A stretch of DNA of 53,563 nucleotides, from IMG/VR virus record IMGVR_UViG_3300032173_000008, positions 1-53,563 of that record; one strand, given 5' to 3'. A program made the translations under genes and the position numbers. Below the pieces are notes generated by a model. It saw nothing but the letters and a program-made list of their open reading frames with translations, did no database searches and was not told the origin of the DNA. The stretch comes from a virus. Shown here piece after piece: positions 48,550-53,563 of the stretch; positions within the stretch are counted from its first letter, which is position 1, and every line of letters starts with the position of its first letter.

Positions 48550-48821
48550 AGTTTTGGCGGCTCCCTCCACGGCAACTCCGGCGCGGTCATCCTCGCGTGC
48601 GCCGGGCAGAAGTCGCGGTTATGGCCGACGTGCTTGGCGCACCTCCGGCAGATGGGCTTGTCGCAGGTCTTGCCATTTTTCTCGCCGTGCAGCGGGTAGT
48701 CGCAGAGCAGATCGGACGGACGCCCGCATCCGACACAGGGCTTACTCGCCTGACGGCCACGAGAGCATACCCAGCCGACGGCGTGACCGCTGCTGTCGGT
48801 GATGACTCGGCACGGGCTCAT
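48546..48821 (-). CDS. Cys-rich zinc-finger-like protein
   Basis: 91 residues from ATG 48821, which has AAGGAG upstream (ATG 48848 lacks one). CVGCGRPSDLLCDYP, GKTCDKPICRRCAKHVG, DFCPAHARM hold at least eight cysteines and several histidines, enough for two zinc sites. No named family. ATGA-coupled on both sides. Confidence 0.65.
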   Translation of the reverse strand: MSPCRVITDSSGHAVGWVCSRGRQASKPCVGCGRPSDLLCDYPLHGEKNGKTCDKPICRRCAKHVGHNRDFCPAHARMTAPELPWREPPKL

Positions 48822-49102
48822 ACGCACATCTCCTTGGCTCCAGTCCATATGCCGCCCCTGATCGATCTCTCAGATGCATCTCGGCGCAGAGCCTCGATCC
48901 GCACATGCCTGACCAGATGATTTTCAACGTCGGACTGCGGCCACGCGATGTCAGTGTCGCGCATACTGGCGACTTCGGACGCGGTGAAAAGCCCGGCGTC
49001 GTCAAGGTCGGTGGTGTAGCCCATGCCCTCGTTGCGCCACCACAGGATGCAATTGCCAACGTAATACCGCGCGTCCTGGACGTAGTAGAGCTGTTCGGTC
49101 AC
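48818..49102 (-). CDS. Hypothetical phage protein
   Basis: 94 residues, GTG start in a GTGA overlap. LYYVQDARYYVGNCILWWRNE, GYTTDLDDAGLFTASEVASM recalls a family of small phage proteins seen near recombination genes, with no known activity. Confidence 0.65.
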   Translation of the reverse strand: MTEQLYYVQDARYYVGNCILWWRNEGMGYTTDLDDAGLFTASEVASMRDTDIAWPQSDVENHLVRHVRIEALRRDASERSIRGGIWTGAKEMCV

Positions 49103-49650
49103 GTCCGCACCTCGTCATGGCACGGACACGCGCCCTCGCAAGAACACCCGCGGTAGTCGCTGTCAGGATCGTCGATGTTGTGGCATCCCTGCGTGCAGAC
49201 GAGTTGCCTCATCACCTCAGTCTCGACATCATCCGGCAAGGTCCACAGTCCTTGCGCGCCCCGGCACGGCACCGGGCACGACAGGGCAACGACGTCGGCG
49301 AGCACCCATCCTACAGGTCCACCAAACCACGGCGAGTCGATAGCCTCACAGATTTCTTGCTGGGTGAGCAGACCGTTGCCACGACCGCAAAAGTTTTTGA
49401 GGGCAATGCACCCGCGCAGTGTCGCCACGCACTCAATCGCGCCGTGAACAAACTCCTCTTTTGTGGGCACTTGTGCGGATGTCTCCTCACGAATCCAGAC
49501 AAGTGCGCGGTCGTCGAATTTCTTCCCCGCGTGGATGGCAACCCGCTGGCCGAACAATGAGTCCGGCGGCTGCCATTCACGGTTTTCGACTCGCTTGCCG
49601 GCATGGGCAATAGCCCAGGCCCAGGGCTGAATGAGGGTGAGGGCGCGCAT
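49099..49650 (-). CDS. ASCH-domain protein
   Basis: 183 residues. LTLIQPWAWAIAHAGKRVENREW, GQRVAIHAGKKFD, GPVGWVLADVVAL are typical ASCH. ASCH domains bind RNA or modified nucleosides. The cysteine-rich C-terminus (CTQGCHNIDD, CSCEGACPCH) is an addition of unknown use. Confidence 0.78.
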   Translation of the reverse strand: MRALTLIQPWAWAIAHAGKRVENREWQPPDSLFGQRVAIHAGKKFDDRALVWIREETSAQVPTKEEFVHGAIECVATLRGCIALKNFCGRGNGLLTQQEICEAIDSPWFGGPVGWVLADVVALSCPVPCRGAQGLWTLPDDVETEVMRQLVCTQGCHNIDDPDSDYRGCSCEGACPCHDEVRT

Positions 49651-50078
49651 CAGAACGGCCTCCCTCCGCTGTCATCGTCGACGCCGTTGTTCCCAAGGTC
49701 CTCGTCGTCATCGCCGGTCAGAGACGACAGGTCGTAAACCCCCGAACCGTGGGCCTCTCCGTCGTGCATGTCTCCACCGCAGAAGGTGCACGGAGGCGCG
49801 ACCAGTGCCGGCCGCTGTGGCATGTCCCACGCGTTGATGGGCGCTGGCATGCAGCGCGCTGCGATTGCTCGGCCTACTTCCTCTGTGCACGGCGTCTCTC
49901 GGTAGAGCGAGGCGCCGCCGAAAAACTGCGTCTTGAATCCGGCGCCGTCGGGGATGTCGATGCGGACGCACTTGGCGCCGTAGCGCTCGACCTCGGAGAC
50001 CTTACCCGCCATGCGGACGTAACCCATCAGCTCGACGACTGCCCAATATTCTTGCTCGTCTTTAATCATCGTTGCCAT
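49650..50078 (-). CDS. Hypothetical phage protein with acidic PF tail
   Basis: 142 residues from ATG 50078, preceded by [63 protein letters not shown] belongs to a recurrent phage family of unknown function. CTFCGG may bind metal. The acidic tail ends GRPF, reminiscent of SSB tips. Confidence 0.65.
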   Translation of the reverse strand: MATMIKDEQEYWAVVELMGYVRMAGKVSEVERYGAKCVRIDIPDGAGFKTQFFGGASLYRETPCTEEVGRAIAARCMPAPINAWDMPQRPALVAPPCTFCGGDMHDGEAHGSGVYDLSSLTGDDDEDLGNNGVDDDSGGRPF

Positions 50079-50379
50079 CAACTATTTCCTTTGCGAGGTG
50101 CTTGAAGCACCCGAGGTCGATCGCTCTGGGGTCGCTGGCGACGAAGCTGAAGCGCCCCTCCTGTTCGATCCAGGGCTGCACCTCGATGCGGTCGTCGGCG
50201 GTGATGCCGCCAGCGCGCGCCACGTCTTCCTCATCGCGGAGGTAGGTGCCGTCCTTGTCCGGGTCGTGGTCGGGCGAGGCCGCGCCCTTCATCACCGCAA
50301 CGATGCGGACCTTGTGGCCGCGGAGGTACGCGTGCTCGCTGCCGTGGTAGGTGGTGACGGTGCCGATGGTCTTCTTCAT
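50062..50379 (-). CDS. Hypothetical beta-rich protein
   Basis: 105 residues starting [20 protein letters not shown]. Contains [30 protein letters not shown] and [10 protein letters not shown]; probably a small beta barrel. Overlaps the next gene by 17 bases. No family recognised. Confidence 0.6.
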   Translation of the reverse strand: MKKTIGTVTTYHGSEHAYLRGHKVRIVAVMKGAASPDHDPDKDGTYLRDEEDVARAGGITADDRIEVQPWIEQEGRFSFVASDPRAIDLGCFKHLAKEIVDGNDD

Positions 50380-50391
50380 GGTCGTCCTCCT

Positions 50392-50661
50392 TCAGCGGCG
50401 AGCCGCGTCCCACGCGGCCTTGCTGCCGTAGCGAAGCTGCTGGCCTTCGACGATGAAGACGTCGTTCCGCGCCGTGCCCTTTTCGAACCGGGGTTCCTCG
50501 CGATCTTCGTCATCGAGGTCTTCGTCGTCCTCGACGAGGTCCTCACGGACCGCGACCCCGGCGATCCCGTTCTCGAAGGGCCAGCTCTGCTGGCTCATGA
50601 GCAGGACCTCCGCTTCGGGGTCCAGGTCCTCCAGGATCTCGATCAGCTGTTTCACGTTCAT
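50392..50661 (-). CDS. Hypothetical acidic protein
   Basis: 89 residues from ATG 50661 (MNVKQLIEILEDLDPEAEVL) with GGAGG seven bases upstream. The opening is that of a common small phage family; the middle is very acidic (EDDEDLDDEDREEP). The frame is open upstream to 50805, but that part is a separate relic. Confidence 0.6.
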   Translation of the reverse strand: MNVKQLIEILEDLDPEAEVLLMSQQSWPFENGIAGVAVREDLVEDDEDLDDEDREEPRFEKGTARNDVFIVEGQQLRYGSKAAWDAARR

Positions 50662-50805
50662 GGTCGTTTCCTCCGCGCCCGGGATGTCCAAGCGTCGAGC
50701 ACATACAGGCGTCGCTTTCCACGACACGGACACGCCGAGATACTGCGCCGCGGCGTGGCGGTTGAGGCGTCCGTCTTCTAGCTTGCGTGCGGCGTCGGCG
50801 CTCAT
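50662..50805 (-). pseudogene. Decayed Xis/AlpA-like HTH fragment
   Basis: From ATG 50805: MSADAARKLEDGRLNRHAA, AQYLGVSVSW, the same opening as the xis-like gene at 48549 (MSADAARKIE ... YLGVSSS). After SW a frame change would give KRRLYVLDAWTSRARRK, which is how such HTH proteins end. So this looks like a shortened, frameshifted cousin. It shares ATGA with the upstream MmcB-like gene. Confidence 0.45.
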
Positions 50806-51569
50806 GCGGCCTTTCCTTTTTTCTGCGCATCGACGGCGCGGCGCATCTGGCCAACGACTCGCTCGATGTTTGCCAGGTCTCGGTCGAGCGTGACGAGCCC
50901 GCCGGACACCAGATCGCCAAGATCGCGGCGGAACGCATCGACGGCCCAATGGTCGTCGGGATTGATTCCGCGCGCCGTCAGCTCAGAGCGGAGCGACTCA
51001 TACGATGCGACCTTCGTCTCGGCCGCAGAGACTCTTGTTGACGCGCCCAGGACCATCTCGCGAATACGCCGCGAGACTCTGCGGCCGAGGTCCGCGCGGT
51101 CGTTTTTATCCTCGAGCCATCGCCACCAATATTCGCGGTCGCCCGACGTCTCCTCAACGCGCTCCCTGGTGATCTTTGTACGACACATCAACACGTAGAC
51201 GAGCAGCGCGGCGGGCAACTCGATCTCGCGTCTCGCTGCCTTGCGCTTGGTATGCAGACGCTCACCCTCGCCCGACCAGAGCAGGCCTACGCCCTCGCCG
51301 AGTTCCTCCGGCTGAATGAGGCCGCGCGGGCAGACGAAATAGAGCTGGTGGCACAGCGGCAGATACGCCGGCCATTTGTCGTCGCGCAGGAAGTCCGACC
51401 GCGACTCTTTGATTTCGTACCCGATCATCGTGATCGGAGACCAACTTCGTCGCATTGCCCACGCATCGAGGCGGTGGTGCGATCCGGACTGCGTCGGCCC
51501 GTCCTTGCATTCGGAGACGAAGACGTCGGCGGCGTGCTTGGAGCGGAGCTTTTCGAGGATGTCGGTCAT
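50802..51569 (-). CDS. MmcB-like PD-(D/E)XK DNA-repair protein
   Basis: 255 residues. ITMIGYEIKESRSDFLRDDKW, YLPLCHQLYFVCP is the MmcB/DUF394 core, where E-I-K and the following aspartates form the nuclease site. The N-terminus LRSKHAADVFVSECKDGPT fits too. The C-terminal ~110 residues form a long helix not in the core family. Operon mate of RecT and the SMC-like ATPase, so probably part of recombination. Confidence 0.75.
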   Translation of the reverse strand: MTDILEKLRSKHAADVFVSECKDGPTQSGSHHRLDAWAMRRSWSPITMIGYEIKESRSDFLRDDKWPAYLPLCHQLYFVCPRGLIQPEELGEGVGLLWSGEGERLHTKRKAARREIELPAALLVYVLMCRTKITRERVEETSGDREYWWRWLEDKNDRADLGRRVSRRIREMVLGASTRVSAAETKVASYESLRSELTARGINPDDHWAVDAFRRDLGDLVSGGLVTLDRDLANIERVVGQMRRAVDAQKKGKAA

Positions 51570-51871
51570 GTTCTGGCCCTCGTCTCCGCATGATGCTCTC
51601 GGTCGTAGCGCAAATGACAGCGCTGACAGAGCGCCCGCAGGTTCGACGGGCTGCAGTGCTCCGGCATGTGGTCAAGGTGCGCGACTGTCAGCACGATTTT
51701 ACCTCTCGCCCACGTCGCAGGCGTGCGGTTGCGCTCCTCGCATCGCCGGCCGTGGTGCAGGCCGCACTCGCCGGTGCACTCGCAGCGGTCGCCGGCCCGT
51801 CCTCGAATTGACCGCGAGATAGCCGGCCAGTTGTGCGGGTAGCGGGACTTGTTTTCGGGGCTGATTGGCAC
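51566..51871 (-). CDS. HNH endonuclease-like protein
   Basis: 101 residues from GTG 51871 (PISPENKSRYPHNWP) with GGAGGGG upstream. DRCECTGECGLHHGRRC, VLTVAHLDHMPEHCSPSNLRALCQRCHLRYD is a standard HNH. ATG 51922 lies inside the preceding gene and is not used. Confidence 0.8.
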   Translation of the reverse strand: MPISPENKSRYPHNWPAISRSIRGRAGDRCECTGECGLHHGRRCEERNRTPATWARGKIVLTVAHLDHMPEHCSPSNLRALCQRCHLRYDREHHAETRART

Positions 51872-51875
51872 GACG

Positions 51876-53177
51876 TCACCCCTCCGCGCCCGGCTCGCGC
51901 ATCGGCAACGCGGCCTGTACACGCGCCGGCTTGGCGTCTGAGACTACATGCCCGTCCTCGATTACGACCGTGCACTCGTCGCCCTTGCCTACGCGTTCGA
52001 CCCACACCTGCGCCTCGGCCAAGGACGCCATCTCCGCGACCATCGCGAGGCTCTGCTCGTCGAGCAGCGACCCGTCTCGCACGAGCAACACCTTGAGCTT
52101 CGGGTGCATCGCGAGGCCGATCGCCACGCTCGCGCGCAATTGCTCGGCGCTCGATGCCTGGGCCAGCGGGAGTCCGGCGAGCGTGACGCCCGACTCGTCG
52201 AAGGCGAGGCCGTCGATCGGCATCTTGCAGGCCTCGAGCTTCTCGCGCTTGTGGTCCTCGGCCGCAGAAATCTCGTCGGTCAGCGCGTCCGACTTCGCAG
52301 TCTGCTCGGCCAGTTCGGCGGCGAGCTTCCTCCGCTCGATGGCATGGCGCGCCGCCGCGTTGATGTTCTGCACATCCTCGATCTGTTTGAGCACTTCGGC
52401 CTCATTCGCCTCAGACGTCGCGGCGAGTTCGGCAGACAGAGATCTACCAGTCGCCGTGACATGATCGAGTTCATGTCGCACCATCTCTAGATCGCTCTCG
52501 AATTTTGCGATCTTCTCCTTGTAAGACACCGCCGACTTGCGCAGTTGCTCAAGCCCGCTCGCCATCGTCGCTCTCTTGGCGTTGTGCTGTCGCCTCGTCG
52601 ACAGCTCGGCGGACAGGTCATGGATCGATACCTCGGCCGTCGGGGCGCCTTCGACCGAAGGTGGCAGCTTCGCGAGCGCGCCCTCGATGCGTTTGGCCTC
52701 GCGGTTGATGTCCGTGCGTTTATCGTACGCGGCTTGGCGCTTCGCCTCGATCGCGGATAGGTCGAGCCCGACGAGTTCGCGCACCGTCTCGGCCTGGGCC
52801 TTGGGGTCCATGCGAGAAAATGCGAGCGGGTCGAACGACAGCTTGCCGACGAGCCCGTCGAGCATCTTCTGTGGCGATCCGTATTTCGCTCCGTCCTTGT
52901 TGGTCACGGCGAGGGTACCCCCGCCGGCAGGCGTGAACGTGCGCTTGATGACCGTGCCGTCGTCGAGCGTCACGCAGACCTCGCCCTTGCTCGCACCGCG
53001 GCGCAGAGGCTCGGCCGGAACGAGGTCTTTTCCTCCTAGAGCCATGGCGATCGAGTCCAGCAGCGACGTTTTTCCCTGACCGTTGCGACCGCCCACGACG
53101 ACGAGCGATCCGTCGGGTTTCACACTCACGGCGACCAGACGCTTGACGTTCTCGGCTCTCAATTCGGTGATGTGCAT
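51876..53177 (-). CDS. SMC/RecF-like AAA ATPase
   Basis: 433 residues. N-terminal strand-loop MHITELRAENVKRLVAV, Walker A GGRNGQGKTSLLDS, a coiled middle (residues ~150-310), then a signature-like QASSAEQLRASVAIGLA and Walker B LKVLLVRDGSLLDE. It is a short RecF/SbcC-type DNA repair ATPase. ATG 53177 follows directly on the recT stop codon, so the two are translated together. Confidence 0.85.
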   Translation of the reverse strand: MHITELRAENVKRLVAVSVKPDGSLVVVGGRNGQGKTSLLDSIAMALGGKDLVPAEPLRRGASKGEVCVTLDDGTVIKRTFTPAGGGTLAVTNKDGAKYGSPQKMLDGLVGKLSFDPLAFSRMDPKAQAETVRELVGLDLSAIEAKRQAAYDKRTDINREAKRIEGALAKLPPSVEGAPTAEVSIHDLSAELSTRRQHNAKRATMASGLEQLRKSAVSYKEKIAKFESDLEMVRHELDHVTATGRSLSAELAATSEANEAEVLKQIEDVQNINAAARHAIERRKLAAELAEQTAKSDALTDEISAAEDHKREKLEACKMPIDGLAFDESGVTLAGLPLAQASSAEQLRASVAIGLAMHPKLKVLLVRDGSLLDEQSLAMVAEMASLAEAQVWVERVGKGDECTVVIEDGHVVSDAKPARVQAALPMREPGAEG

Positions 53178-53544
53178 TTAGAACCCCGCTTCTTTCGTGT
53201 TCATGAGTGCCGAGCGCTCTCGCATCACTTCCTCGGCGGTCATCTGTTTTGGTGAGGCTGGCTCCTCGGGCTTCGTTGTCTCCACGATCTCGCCAGTCTT
53301 GGGGTCGTACGTCTCGGTCTCGGCCGGCGACGCGGCCTTCTTGCCGAACGTGCTGCGCCCCTCGGGCGGACGGCTCGGCTCTTGCTCGGTCACGTCGAGA
53401 GGTTCGGCTGCGATGTGCACGAAGTCTCCAGCCTCTTCGCTCGAGATGATCCCGCGCAGCTTGTCCGGGAAGGCGTCACGCAGGGCGAACCCGCGGGCGC
53501 GCTGCTGCAGCATGCGCTTCGGGTACTGCGACCACGGTCCTTGT
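53178..53544 (-). CDS. recT: RecT-like protein, C-terminal part (continuation of 1-575)
   Basis: Continues the frame from base 1. YPKRMLQQRARGFALRDAFPD is the conserved RecT stretch, then a charged Pro/Glu-rich tail (PLDVTEQEPSRPPEG, ETYDPKTGEI) to TAA 53178. Bases 53419-53544 duplicate 1-126. The ATG at 53513 within this segment is only an internal methionine. Confidence 0.85.
53419..53544. repeat. Direct terminal repeat, right copy
   Basis: Identical to 1-126. Defines the closing point of the circular molecule at about 53,418 bp. Confidence 0.9.
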
Positions 53545-53563
53545 ACCCGAAGCGCATGCTGCA
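53506..53563. repeat. Terminal fold-back (inverted repeat), likely artefact
   Basis: 53506-53526 and 53543-53563 are perfect reverse complements (21 bases) around a 16-base loop, ending exactly at the contig end. The left copy of the terminal repeat goes on differently (127 onward), so the final 19 bases are not in the other copy. This looks like a chimeric read end rather than phage sequence. Confidence 0.7.

Noticed and set aside
1-53563. MuA/MuB transposase, CRISPR array, rRNA genes, toxin-antitoxin loci
   Set aside because: Looked for on both strands; none with recognisable motifs was found.

Overview
The window reads as one essentially complete temperate phage genome (or excised prophage), not bacterial chromosome. 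The first 126 bases recur exactly at 53419-53544, so the contig closes on itself at about 53,418 bp; the last 19 bases are a fold-back copy of nearby sequence and look like an assembly artefact. The recT-like gene is cut in two by the contig ends and is rejoined in frame by circularising. The DNA is GC-rich with dense ATGA/GTGA overlaps, which suggests a high-GC Gram-negative host. A host genus cannot be named from the sequence.

Layout on the circle: two divergent transcription units leave an immunity region at about 3300-4650. It holds an S24-type repressor (3971-4561, minus), a Cro-like gene (4644, plus) and a PH/SHOCT-domain gene (3439-3963, plus). Two sigma70-like promoters carry the same inverted-repeat operator in the -35/-10 spacer and a second copy 30-31 bp upstream.

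Leftward unit (from 3298 through the contig end to about 44284): small proteins, a stand-alone CheY-like receiver domain, a Cas4/DUF2800-type nuclease, RecT, an SMC/RecF-like ATPase, HNH and MmcB-like nucleases, an ASCH protein, Xis and a tyrosine integrase. Next come a candidate attP (5' half of a tRNA-Val flanked by repeat pairs), another HNH protein, a D12-class adenine methylase and small helix-turn-helix proteins.

Rightward unit (4644-44233): early regulators, HNH, a ParB-methyltransferase fusion, RuvC-like and PD-(D/E)XK nucleases, a replication initiator with internal 12-bp iterons, and a DnaB helicase. Then comes a complete Mu-type contractile-tail virion module: terminase, gp29-like portal, MuF, protease/scaffold, decoration protein, gpT-like capsid, gp36, gpG, gp37, gp38, sheath, tube, frameshifted chaperone, tape measure, N, P and gp45 to gp48. 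It is followed by beta-propeller and fibre-like host-contact proteins, a lysis cassette (amidase, holin-like, spanin-like), ParB, and a broken methyltransferase whose 3' end resembles an IS200/IS605 tnpB right end with its omega-RNA.

No MuA/MuB transposition genes are visible. The phage therefore combines a Mu-type particle with a lambda-type lifestyle: repressor/Cro switch, integrase/attP, and O/P-like replication. The most unusual points are the mirrored operator-promoters with a probably leaderless cro, the phage receiver domain, the MuF-metallopeptidase fusion, the gp48-propeller fusion, the iteron origin and the omega-RNA-like remnant.
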